From: CAG-390 sp003523225
GTDB lineage: Bacteria; Bacillota; Clostridia; Oscillospirales; CAG-272
Direction: 5' to 3'
Assembly: GCA_902461815.1 (NCBI GenBank)
Contig: CABPZE010000003.1
Span: 120,515 to 184,514 of the forward strand
DNA: 64,000 nt
A model generated the notes under the pieces. That model was not told the DNA's origin. It did not search any database and saw only the letters and a program-made list of their open reading frames with translations. Numbering within the stretch: the first letter of the stretch is position 1; the number at the start of each line of letters is the position of its first letter. Both the position numbers and the translations under genes were made by a program. Shown in pieces: positions 1 to 7,222 of this stretch.

Positions 1-1
1 C

Positions 2-925
2 CTCATCGCGCGCGGACTGCTTGCCCGCCGCGAGCGCACCAAAAAGCCGCTCAACATACTCATCTGCGAAAATCTTATCGGCTCGGACAAATACCTGCGC
101 GAGCTGGTCGCCCCCCACATTCCCGCCGAGGCTATGAGCTATTTCCTTGACGAGGTGGGCTTTGTCAGCGTCTCGGTAGGCATTACCGTTCCGCCGACGC
201 CCGAAAAGTTCCTTGCGGACAACCCTCTTGCCGTCTGCACCGACCTTTACACCGAGCTGCCCGCCGACGCGCTTGGCTTCCGTCCCGTCGGAGCGCCCAC
301 GCCCCGGATAGACGGCATGGTGGTATTCTCCCCCTTCGGTTTCTTTATCGAGCGCAAGCTGCTCATCCACAATATGGGTCATGCGCTGATGGCGTATCTC
401 GGATATCTCAAAGGCTACAATTATATATATGAGGTCGCCGCGGACGGAGAAATAAAATACATACTCACCCGTGCGCTGGTGGAATCCGCACGTGCGCTGG
501 CAAAGCGCCACGGCGCGGCGCTTGACGATGTTATGACATTTGTTGAAACGCTTATCCCGCGCCTTGACAACCCGCTGCTTGAGGACACCCTTTTCCGCGT
601 GGGACGCGACACCAAGCGCAAGCTCGGCGCGGGCGACCGTCTGGGCGGCGCATACCTTATGGTGCGCGAGCAGGGCGGAATACCCGCACATATCGCCGTC
701 GGAATTGCCGCCGGATACCTCTTTGACTGCCCCGAAGACCCCATAGCGCTTGAGGTCTCCTCCTTCGCCCGAAGCGAGGGGCTTGCCGCCGCGCTTGAAA
801 AGTACAGCGGCATCACCGCACCGGAGGATGTGGCAATGATATCCGAATTTTATTCCCTGCTTGACCGCCGCGCGCCTTTCTCCGAGCTCGTTGCGACGCT
901 CAACAGATACAAAACGGCTCACTGA
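2..925 (+). CDS. Mannitol-1-phosphate 5-dehydrogenase family protein, 5'-truncated by window edge
   Basis: The reading frame is open from the first bases, so the N-terminus with the Rossmann nucleotide-binding part lies outside the window. The visible part starts within the family's central region: a segment ending in ICEN, like the conserved CEN that follows the NAD domain in MtlD, then a catalytic-domain segment HNMGHALMAYLG, equivalent to the NTGHA signature of long-chain mannitol dehydrogenases. The rest is the helical C-terminal domain. The family oxidises mannitol-1-phosphate to fructose-6-phosphate with NAD in the cytosol. A related polyol dehydrogenase is possible, because the substrate cannot be read from this part. 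A strong hairpin follows the stop codon, so this is probably the last gene of its transcript. Confidence 0.75.
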   Translation, partial: LIARGLLARRERTKKPLNILICENLIGSDKYLRELVAPHIPAEAMSYFLDEVGFVSVSVGITVPPTPEKFLADNPLAVCTDLYTELPADALGFRPVGAPTPRIDGMVVFSPFGFFIERKLLIHNMGHALMAYLGYLKGYNYIYEVAADGEIKYILTRALVESARALAKRHGAALDDVMTFVETLIPRLDNPLLEDTLFRVGRDTKRKLGAGDRLGGAYLMVREQGGIPAHIAVGIAAGYLFDCPEDPIALEVSSFARSEGLAAALEKYSGITAPEDVAMISEFYSLLDRRAPFSELVATLNRYKTAH

Positions 926-940
926 GATCGACGTCCATAT

Positions 941-1012
941 GCGTCGGGGGACACTCCTTATACTGCTTCCGGCAGTCACGCAGTATCCCCCGGCGCGTGA
1001 GTGTGTAATTTT
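941..1012 (+). terminator. Hairpin terminator after the mannitol dehydrogenase-like gene
   Basis: A 10-bp outer stem (941-950 with 987-996, one G-U pair) encloses a 7-bp inner stem (960-966 with 980-986). It is followed by a T-rich stretch (taatttttat) around 1006. It lies 16 bases past the stop codon. The T-run is separated from the stem by about 10 bases, so termination efficiency is uncertain. Confidence 0.55.
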
Positions 1013-1145
1013 TATGCGCACTCTCATGTTTACAGTTTGTTGCCGTTTTGTTCTTGAATATTTTATTTTATACTTGTAAAATTATTCTTATATGACCCGG
1101 CATCGTATGAGCTGACGATACGGCAATTTTCATCCGCATCAGATG

Positions 1146-1174
1146 TTGACCGGTCAAGCAATTGCCGGGATAAC
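1146..1174 (+). promoter_or_regulatory. Sigma-A promoter overlapped by a 12-bp palindromic operator
   Basis: A -35 TTGACC and -10 GATAAC are separated by 17 bases upstream of the acyl-CoA ligase gene. The -35 box is the left half of the perfect palindrome TTGACCGGTCAA (1146-1157), so a dimeric repressor bound there would block RNA polymerase. Just outside lies an inverted pair, cggcaatt (about 1120) and aattgccg (about 1160). The regulator is not identifiable; a TetR-type fatty-acid regulator is only a guess. Confidence 0.5.
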
Positions 1175-1207
1175 GCTCAGGATGCACTCAGAAAGGACAT
1201 TCATTTT

Positions 1208-2932
1208 ATGAAAAAAAACTATCCGCTTTACGAGACAACGGTATTCCGCGACTTCCGCGTCATGACGGAGCAGGCTGCAGAGCTGCACGGTGACGACACC
1301 GCGTTTTCCTTCAAGAAAAATCCCACCGACGCCGAGGTCGTAAAAGTCAGCTTCAATCAGGCGCGCAACGACATACGCGATTTCGGTACAGAGTGCATCA
1401 GCATGGGTCTGCGCGACAAAAAGTGCGCCATCATCGGCGGCGGCAGCGTAGGATGGATCTATGCCTACTTTGCGCTGATGTCAATTGGAGCTGTAACCGT
1501 TCCGATCGACAAGGAACTGCCCGCGGGCGACATGGCGTCAATAATCAGCCGCGCCGACTGCACGGCTGTCTTTTACGGTGCTGAGATAGGCGGCAAGCTC
1601 GACTATATCAAGTCAAACACCTCCGCCTCTGTTTTCGTCTGCGTCAACGGCGAGCAGAATACCGACAGCGGCTCAGCCGACCTTACCGCCGCCGACCTTA
1701 TCGCGCGCGGAGGCGAAAAGTACGCCGCAGGTGACAATTCCTATTACGATTACGAAATCGACCCCGACCGCCTTGCCACGATAGTCTTTACCTCCGGCAC
1801 TACCGGCAAGGGCAAGGGCGTTATGCTGTCCCAGACCAACATCGTCTCCGACATGACGCAGGGAATGTACAACTTCGCCATAACAAAAAAGACGATGAAC
1901 CTGCTTCCCCCGCATCACACCTTCGGCTCGACTGTCAACTTCGTGGGTCACTTCTCTCAGGGATGCGAGATCTATATTTCCTCGGGGCTTCGCTATATGC
2001 TCAAGGAGATGCAGGAGCAGCAACCCACGCACCTGATACTCGTCCCGCTGTTTGTGGAGACGATATACCGCCGCATCTGGTCAACTGCCGAAAAAACAGG
2101 CTCAGCCGATAAGCTGAAAAAGGGCATAAAGATCAGCAACGCCCTGCGTCGTGTCGGCATTGATATGCGCCGCAAGCTGTTTGCGGACGTGCTGAAGACC
2201 TTCGGCGGCAAGCTCGAGATGATAATCTGCGGCGGCGCGGCTCTGAACCAGGATATAATTGACTTCTTTGACGCCATCGGCATCACCATCCTCAACGGCT
2301 ACGGTATCACCGAGTGCTCACCGCTTATCTCCTGCAACCGCAACAAGCTCCAGCGCAAGGGGAGCGTCGGTATTCCCATTGTCGGCGAGCAGGTTAAGAT
2401 AAAAGATCCGGACGAAAACGGCGAGGGCGAGATCTGCGTCAAGGGACCCAACGTCATGCTCGGCTACTATGAAAACCCCGAGGCTACCGCCGAGGTGTTC
2501 GACGAGGAGGGCTTCTTCCGCACCGGAGACTACGGCAGGATCGAGGACATCGACGGCGACAAGTGGATATACATCACCGGAAGACTTAAAAACCTTATAA
2601 TCTTCTCAAACGGCAAGAACGTGTATCCGGAGGAGATAGAAACAGAGCTTTCCCGCATCCGCGGCGTGCTTGAGGTGGTGGTATACGCCGGCGAGAGCCG
2701 CAAGGATCCGCAGAAAGAGGTCATCGTTGCCGAGATATATCCCGACTACGAGCAGCTTGAAGCCGACGGAGTTGACGACGTGCAGGCGTATTTCAACGAG
2801 CACGTGCGCGAAGCCAACGCCCGCATGGCTCCCTATAAGAAGGTCGGAATGGTCAAGGTCCGCAAGACCGAGTTCACCAAAAACACCTCAAAGAAGATCA
2901 CCCGCTTCAGCATAGACAAATCAATAGACTGA
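1208..2932 (+). CDS. AMP-binding acyl-CoA synthetase (long-chain fatty-acid CoA ligase type)
   Basis: This 574-residue cytosolic enzyme should activate a carboxylic acid with ATP to an acyl-adenylate and transfer it to CoA. The ANL-superfamily motifs are in order: the P-loop-like FTSGTTGKGKG at about residues 193-204, YGITECSP near 365, the hinge-region RTGDYG near 438, GRLKNLIIFSNGKNVYPEE near 458-476, and the late lysine region TSKKITR near 560. The spacing and the NVYPEEIE hinge fit long-chain or medium-chain fatty-acid ligases better than acetyl-CoA synthetase. The gene stands alone, with its own promoter carrying a palindrome, an AGAAAGGA ribosome site 11 bases ahead of ATG, and a repeat element directly downstream. 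The substrate is not determinable from sequence. Confidence 0.85.
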   Translation: MKKNYPLYETTVFRDFRVMTEQAAELHGDDTAFSFKKNPTDAEVVKVSFNQARNDIRDFGTECISMGLRDKKCAIIGGGSVGWIYAYFALMSIGAVTVPIDKELPAGDMASIISRADCTAVFYGAEIGGKLDYIKSNTSASVFVCVNGEQNTDSGSADLTAADLIARGGEKYAAGDNSYYDYEIDPDRLATIVFTSGTTGKGKGVMLSQTNIVSDMTQGMYNFAITKKTMNLLPPHHTFGSTVNFVGHFSQGCEIYISSGLRYMLKEMQEQQPTHLILVPLFVETIYRRIWSTAEKTGSADKLKKGIKISNALRRVGIDMRRKLFADVLKTFGGKLEMIICGGAALNQDIIDFFDAIGITILNGYGITECSPLISCNRNKLQRKGSVGIPIVGEQVKIKDPDENGEGEICVKGPNVMLGYYENPEATAEVFDEEGFFRTGDYGRIEDIDGDKWIYITGRLKNLIIFSNGKNVYPEEIETELSRIRGVLEVVVYAGESRKDPQKEVIVAEIYPDYEQLEADGVDDVQAYFNEHVREANARMAPYKKVGMVKVRKTEFTKNTSKKITRFSIDKSID

Positions 2933-2950
2933 TTATATCGAAAACACAAA

Positions 2951-3153
2951 GGGGTGTTAAAAAATTCCTTCTGAATTTTTTAACACCCCAAACGACATTG
3001 GTCTTGACGGCTGAAAGCCGTCATTTTGCCACAGCATTCACCCGAATTCAGACAAGATCAAGGGCAAAACCGACCAAGATCGCCGTAAAATGCCGGATTC
3101 CCGACCGACATTTTACGAGGGCTGTAAAAAACATCGAGTTTTTTTACAGCCCC
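2951..3153 (+). repeat. Hairpin-ended 203-bp interspersed repeat, copy 1
   Basis: The left end is a perfect 17-bp stem with a 5-base loop (2951-2967 with 2973-2989). The right end is a 13-bp A/T-rich stem (3119-3131 with 3140-3152). The two ends resemble each other (GGGGTGTTAAAAAA against the complement GGGGCTGTAAAAAA), so they act as imperfect terminal inverted repeats. Inside are a 7-bp hairpin (3006-3022) and an inverted pair cgtaaaatg/cattttacg (3084-3092, 3109-3117). No coding frame of note is present. A nearly identical inverted copy lies at 29408-29609, and the start of a third at 63948. No target-site duplication is visible. Confidence 0.9.
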
Positions 3154-3679
3154 TTATATTTGTAGGAAAACCCCGACTTTGATACTAATTATTTTGGCGC
3201 AAATGCTGTCATTGCTGTATCTTGATCTATTGCCTGAGCAATTTGCGGATTTGCGCATAGCACTGACACGCAAATCCGCCTTCCCCAGCGTGAGCAGAGA
3301 ATGAGGAGGACACCTAATGACGCACAATAGTCTGTTCGGGTAAATGATCAACGTGAAAAAAGAGCAGTGAGATAAGAAAGTAGGGGCTGCCATTGGCAGT
3401 CCGCGGACGAGCGATGCTCGCCCCTTCCTGTTTTAATCATCGCCCTTAAAAGAAGCGATTTTTTCGTGGGTTCGGCATTTGCCATATCAATTATATGCAC
3501 AAACAATACCCATTTTTGTGTGGCGTGGACTTGGCTCCCGCCGCTTTTTTAATTGTGTCGTTCGTACCGCCGGGAGCAAACCCCCGCCCTGCGGCGTAAA
3601 ACAATTATGAAACAATACGAATTATCTGACACGTATATATCGTCATGAAATACGATCTGACGGAAAATCGACAAAGCTG
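3154..3679. other. Gene-free stretch with several hairpins
   Basis: I see no credible gene in this interval. It holds an 11-bp perfect hairpin (3245-3255 with 3269-3279), a compact cloverleaf-like palindrome at 3382-3425, and an inverted pair gctcccg/cgggagc (3534-3540 with 3571-3577). Short frames here lack ribosome sites and recognisable proteins. The text looks like a graveyard of small intergenic repeats. Confidence 0.6.
3382..3425. repeat. Compact cloverleaf-like palindromic unit
   Basis: An outer stem aggggc/gcccct (3382-3387 with 3420-3425) encloses three back-to-back hairpins with no unpaired junction bases: tgcc-att-ggca, the self-complementary gtccgcggac, and gagc-gat-gctc. This resembles small palindromic intergenic units common in gut Clostridia, but I cannot match it to a named family. 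Confidence 0.45.
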
Positions 3680-3715
3680 AACAGGGCTTCCGGAGTAAAC
3701 TCCGGAAGCCCTGTT
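3680..3715 (-). terminator. Perfect 17-bp hairpin downstream of the GGGtGRT gene
   Basis: Bases 3680-3696 pair perfectly with 3699-3715 around a 2-base centre. It lies 20 bases past the stop of the minus-strand GGGtGRT gene, the usual place for a terminator. On the minus strand the following bases are only weakly T-rich, so this could also act as an mRNA 3'-end stabiliser. Confidence 0.6.
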
Positions 3716-3735
3716 ATAGCGCTCAACCGCTATAT

Positions 3736-4737
3736 TCAGTTTTTCATAGCCTCTTCGACAGCCACGGCAACTGCGACGGTCGCGCCGACCATCGGGTTGT
3801 TGCCCATGCCGATAAGTCCCATCATCTCAACGTGAGCCGGAACGGAGGAGGAGCCTGCAAACTGAGCGTCAGAATGCATTCTGCCCATTGTATCGGTCAT
3901 TCCGTAGCTGGAGGGACCTGCCGCCATATTGTCGGGGTGCAGGGTTCTGCCTGTTCCGCCGCCGGAAGCAACAGAGAAGTACTTTACGCCGTTCTCGACG
4001 CACCATTTCTTATATGTGCCGGCGACCGGGTGCTGGAAGCGGGTGGGGTTGGTGGAGTTACCGGTGATGGAAACGCCTACCTTCTCCAGCTTCATAATTG
4101 CCACGCCCTCGGGCACGTTGTCAGCGCCGTAGCAGCGGACCTTGGAACGTGCGCCGTTCGAGAAGGGAACCTCGCGGACGATCTTTACCGTCTCGGTGTA
4201 GGGATCGAATTCGGTCTGGCAGTAGGTAAAGCCGTTGATCCTTGAAATTATATAAGCGGCGTCCTTGCCGAGTCCGTTCAGAATAACGCGCAGGGGCTTT
4301 ACTCTGACCTTGTTGGCGTTCAGCGCGATCTTGATAGCGCCCTCGGCAGCCGCGAAGGACTCGTGACCGGCGAGGAAGCAGAAGCACTCGGTCTCCTCGG
4401 ACAGAAGCATCTTGCCGAGGTTACCGTGACCGAGACCGACCTTGCGGTTCTCGGCGACCGAGCCGGGAATGCAGAAGGACTGAAGTCCTATACCGATATC
4501 GGCTGCGGCGTCGGCTGCCTTTTTGTCGCCCTTCTTGATGGCGATAGCAGCACCGACCGTGTACGCCCATTTTGCATTTTCAAAGCAGATGGGCTGGGTC
4601 TCCTGAACGATGGTATAAGGGTCGATACCCTTTTCGTCACAGATCTTCTTGCACTCGTCAATAGAGGAGATGCCGTATTCCTTCAGAACGCCGAGGATCT
4701 TAGCCTCGCGTCTTTCGTAACCTTCAAATGTAGCCAT
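3736..4737 (-). CDS. GGGtGRT family protein
   Basis: The 333-residue protein carries the signature GGGTGRT at residues 259-265, followed by a Gly/Met-rich C-terminus with DTMGRMHSDAQFAGSSSVPAH and MGNNPMVGA. This identifies the GGGtGRT family of Clostridia and relatives, which has no proven biochemical role. There is no signal peptide or membrane segment. It is the last gene of a minus-strand trio: the NifU-like Fe-S scaffold gene ends 18 bases upstream, and PduL precedes that. Conserved pairing with the scaffold suggests a role in Fe-S or sulfur handling, but this is inference. The start ATG has a GGAGGAG ribosome site. A perfect hairpin follows the stop. Confidence 0.9.
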   Translation of the reverse strand: MATFEGYERREAKILGVLKEYGISSIDECKKICDEKGIDPYTIVQETQPICFENAKWAYTVGAAIAIKKGDKKAADAAADIGIGLQSFCIPGSVAENRKVGLGHGNLGKMLLSEETECFCFLAGHESFAAAEGAIKIALNANKVRVKPLRVILNGLGKDAAYIISRINGFTYCQTEFDPYTETVKIVREVPFSNGARSKVRCYGADNVPEGVAIMKLEKVGVSITGNSTNPTRFQHPVAGTYKKWCVENGVKYFSVASGGGTGRTLHPDNMAAGPSSYGMTDTMGRMHSDAQFAGSSSVPAHVEMMGLIGMGNNPMVGATVAVAVAVEEAMKN

Positions 4738-4755
4738 TGTATTCTCCTCCTTTGA

Positions 4756-5481
4756 TCATTCCTTACGCGGGTCTATGTACTTGACCGCGCCGTCCTCGGT
4801 GCTGAAGCGTCCGTAGTGACCGGTAGCCTGCTTGTAGGCTTCGTTGGGCTCCATGCCCTTCTTGATGAAATCCGTCATCTTGCCCAGAGAAACAAACTCG
4901 TAGCCGATGACCTCGTTGTTGGCGTCAAGCGCCATTCTGGTGCAGTAGCCCTCGGTCATTTCCAGATAACGCACACCCTTTTCCTTGGTGCCGTACATCG
5001 TGCCGACCATCGAGCGTGCGCCCTTGCCCAGGTCCTCAAGACCCGCGCCGATAACAAGACCGTTTTCGGAGAAGGCGGACTGAGAGCGTCCGTAGACTAT
5101 CTGCAAAAACAGCTCGCGCATTGCGGTGTTGATGGCGTCGCACACAAGGTCGGTGTTGAGCGCCTCAAGAATGGTCTTGCCGGGGAGTATCTCGGCTGCC
5201 ATTGCGGCGGAGTGGGTCATACCGGAGCAGCCTATCGTTTCAACAAGTGCTTCCTCTATGATACCGTTTTTGACGTTAAGGGAGAGCTTGCAGGCTCCCT
5301 GCTGGGGTGCGCACCATCCCACACCGTGGGTATATGCGGAAATATCGCTGATCTCTTTTGCCTGAATCCACTTGCCCTCCTCGGGTATGGGAGCGGGACC
5401 GTGGTCGCAGCCTTTTGTCACCTTGCACTGCTCAGCTACTTCAGCGCTCATTGCATAGGGGCATTCGCTTACTTTGCTCAT
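4756..5481 (-). CDS. Iron-sulfur cluster assembly scaffold-like protein (NifU N-terminal type)
   Basis: This 241-residue protein resembles the NifU/IscU-like scaffold found beside GGGtGRT genes in Clostridia. Conserved cysteines are in GWCAPQQGACKL (near residue 60), ETIGCSGMTHSAAMAAEILPG (near 85) and NTDLVCDA (near 112), in the layout expected for a scaffold that builds a cluster for transfer. It is longer than canonical IscU (about 130 residues) and has an extra N-terminal Cys segment (ECPYAM, EQCKVTKGCDHG) and an extended C-terminus. The gene lies 47 bases after pduL and 18 before the GGGtGRT gene, so the three are probably co-transcribed. Assignment to the family is firm; the recipient of the cluster is unknown. 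Confidence 0.82.
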   Translation of the reverse strand: MSKVSECPYAMSAEVAEQCKVTKGCDHGPAPIPEEGKWIQAKEISDISAYTHGVGWCAPQQGACKLSLNVKNGIIEEALVETIGCSGMTHSAAMAAEILPGKTILEALNTDLVCDAINTAMRELFLQIVYGRSQSAFSENGLVIGAGLEDLGKGARSMVGTMYGTKEKGVRYLEMTEGYCTRMALDANNEVIGYEFVSLGKMTDFIKKGMEPNEAYKQATGHYGRFSTEDGAVKYIDPRKE

Positions 5482-5528
5482 TTCGGAACATTCCTTTCTC
5501 TGTTGAGAATTATATTAATTGAAGTTTT

Positions 5529-6116
5529 TCAATTCGTGCGGGAGCACTTGACTATCCTGCCCTGCACCGCTCCGAAAGCGGCGGCGGCATTGCACTCGTC
5601 GGTGTCGATGTGCATTGCAAGTGCAAACTTGGGGCTGACTCTGACGACCACGTCGTCAAACACCAGCGGACGTGCGGTATCAAGGCGAACCTTTACGATC
5701 TCCTTGTCGGAAACGCCAAAGGCCTCGGCGTCGGCGGGAGTCATATGTATGTGGCGCTTGGCGACGATGCAGCCCTCGCTTATTTCAAGCTCTCCGGCAG
5801 GACCGACCAGCTTGACGCCGGGAGTTCCGGCAATATCTCCGCTCTCGCGGACGGGGGGAGTGATGCCCAGTGCGCGGGCGTCGGTGAAGGAAAGCTCCAC
5901 CTGATTCTGCGGTCTTTCGGGACCCAGCACGCTGACGCTGAGGCTCCCCTTGGGGCCTACCAGTGTGATCTTTTCATTTGCGCAGGCAAACTGACCGGGC
6001 TGGCTCAGCATTTTTCTGACCTCAAGCACCGCTCCCTTGCCGTAAAGCGTTTCAACAGCCTCATGCGTCAGGTGAATATGGCGCGCCGAGGTTTCGACGA
6101 TAAAGGTGTTGTCCAT
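5529..6116 (-). CDS. pduL: Phosphate propanoyltransferase (PduL-type phosphotransacylase)
   Basis: PduL interconverts acyl-CoA plus phosphate and acyl-phosphate plus CoA, and in many anaerobes it replaces Pta in acetate formation. The 195-residue length is typical. The two beta-barrel halves each show the metal-binding histidine motif: SARHIHLT near residue 11 and AKRHIHMTPADAEAFG near 120, followed by AMHIDTDE near 168. There is no N-terminal encapsulation peptide and no microcompartment shell gene nearby, so a free cytosolic enzyme acting on acetyl- or propionyl-CoA is more likely than a microcompartment one. It heads the minus-strand trio with the Fe-S scaffold and GGGtGRT genes. Ribosome site AAGGAG precedes the ATG. 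Confidence 0.9.
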   Translation of the reverse strand: MDNTFIVETSARHIHLTHEAVETLYGKGAVLEVRKMLSQPGQFACANEKITLVGPKGSLSVSVLGPERPQNQVELSFTDARALGITPPVRESGDIAGTPGVKLVGPAGELEISEGCIVAKRHIHMTPADAEAFGVSDKEIVKVRLDTARPLVFDDVVVRVSPKFALAMHIDTDECNAAAAFGAVQGRIVKCSRTN

Positions 6117-6167
6117 TGTTTTTTCTCCTTGTCCGGATTATCCGGTAATAATCAGTCATTCCGATTA

Positions 6168-6196
6168 ATTATATCACAGATTTGCCCTTTTGTAAA
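6168..6196 (-). promoter_or_regulatory. Promoter of the pduL operon
   Basis: Read on the minus strand: -35 TTTACA, 17-base spacer, -10 TATAAT. It lies about 50 bases upstream of the pduL start and gives a short leader. Confidence 0.7.
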
Positions 6197-6274
6197 TCGT
6201 TTTTCGCGATTTCGGCGACATAATTGCGTTTTTTATGTCAATAATAATCATAACACGTAAAACGAGGTGATAAG

Positions 6275-7051
6275 ATGAGCGACAGAAGAACGGCGCACGC
6301 ATCTCCGGGCGAGGAGGATTTCCGCCGTCCGCGCCGGGGCGGAGAAAACGAGGGGGACGGCAAGGCGCCGCACGGCACGCCGGGGGATTCCACGGTAAAG
6401 GACAGCGGCTCGGTGCTTGCCGAAAATTCGCGCGAGTCGATATACTGCATGTGCATTATCGGTCAGATAGAGGGACATTACCTGCTGGGCGACAATCAGA
6501 AGGCAACAAAATACGAGCATATAATTCCACAGCTTGCGGCAATAGAGGAGGACGAGCGCACCGACGGCGTTCTTCTTATCCTCAACACAATGGGCGGAGA
6601 TGTGGAGGCGGGGCTTGCCATCGCCGAGCTTGTGGCTTCAATGTCAAAGCCGACAGTCTCGCTGGTGCTGGGCGGTGGACATTCCATCGGCGTGCCGCTG
6701 GCGGTGTCGGCGCGGCGCTCCTTTATCGTCCCCAGCGCCACAATGACGCTGCATCCGGTGCGCATCAGCGGAACCGTGATAGGCGCACCGCAGACCTACA
6801 ATTATTTTCACGATATGCAGGAACGCATCATGGACTTCATCTGCTCGCATTCAAAGGCGGACAGAGACGACCTTTACGAGCTTATGATGCGTCCCGACCG
6901 CATGGCTAACGACATCGGCAGCGTGCTGGACGGTGAGGAAGCAGTCTCGCACGGGCTAATCGACGAGGTGGGCGGACTTCACGACGCACTGCGCGCCATG
7001 CGCGAAATGATAGGTTCCGCCGGCAAAAGCAAAGAGGACAAAGCGCAGTAA
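6275..7051 (+). CDS. ClpP-class serine protease, TepA/YmfB family
   Basis: The 258-residue protein has a ClpP/crotonase fold. The nucleophile serine is in GGGHSIGVPLA (Ser137), the general-base histidine in MTLHPVRI (about His160), and acidic residues follow in the RPDRMANDIGSVLDGEEAVSHGLIDEVG region. This matches the TepA subfamily of spore-forming Firmicutes, which was proposed to degrade leftover signal peptides or act in germination-linked protein quality control. About 45 N-terminal residues are polar and probably disordered; there is no signal peptide. The GAGGTGAT ribosome site fixes the ATG. It is divergent from the pduL operon and ends in a strong terminator, so it is monocistronic. 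Confidence 0.85.
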   Translation: MSDRRTAHASPGEEDFRRPRRGGENEGDGKAPHGTPGDSTVKDSGSVLAENSRESIYCMCIIGQIEGHYLLGDNQKATKYEHIIPQLAAIEEDERTDGVLLILNTMGGDVEAGLAIAELVASMSKPTVSLVLGGGHSIGVPLAVSARRSFIVPSATMTLHPVRISGTVIGAPQTYNYFHDMQERIMDFICSHSKADRDDLYELMMRPDRMANDIGSVLDGEEAVSHGLIDEVGGLHDALRAMREMIGSAGKSKEDKAQ

Positions 7052-7057
7052 ACAGAA

Positions 7058-7108
7058 GCCGCGGGAGGTCAGTATAAACGTCCTGACCTCCCGCGGCTTT
7101 TTCATTTT
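7058..7108 (+). terminator. Rho-independent terminator after tepA-like gene
   Basis: A perfect 15-bp stem (7058-7072 with 7083-7097) is followed by tttttcatttt. It begins six bases after the stop codon. Confidence 0.9.
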
Positions 7109-7134
7109 CAATATGTTTTATCTGCATTACGATA

Positions 7135-7215
7135 AGCCTTCCCCGGCGGGTAGCGGAGCGTGACCAAGCCGCAGCGAAACAGGTGGCGGCGCAGCCGACG
7201 GATGAGGAGAACATG
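7135..7215. repeat. Degenerate intergenic repeat unit
   Basis: The run ccttccccggcggg...ggtggcggcgcagccgacggatgaggag resembles a common small intergenic unit of gut Clostridia built on a GC-rich stem followed by GGATGAGGAG. A related remnant (ccttcccc ... aatgaggaggaca) is visible at about 3280-3312. Both are partial and have diverged. Confidence 0.3.
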
Positions 7216-7222
7216 ATCGTAC

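Noticed and set aside
4816..5904. A 362-codon open frame antisense to the Fe-S scaffold and pduL genes
   Set aside because: It overlaps two recognised genes on the other strand and matches nothing.
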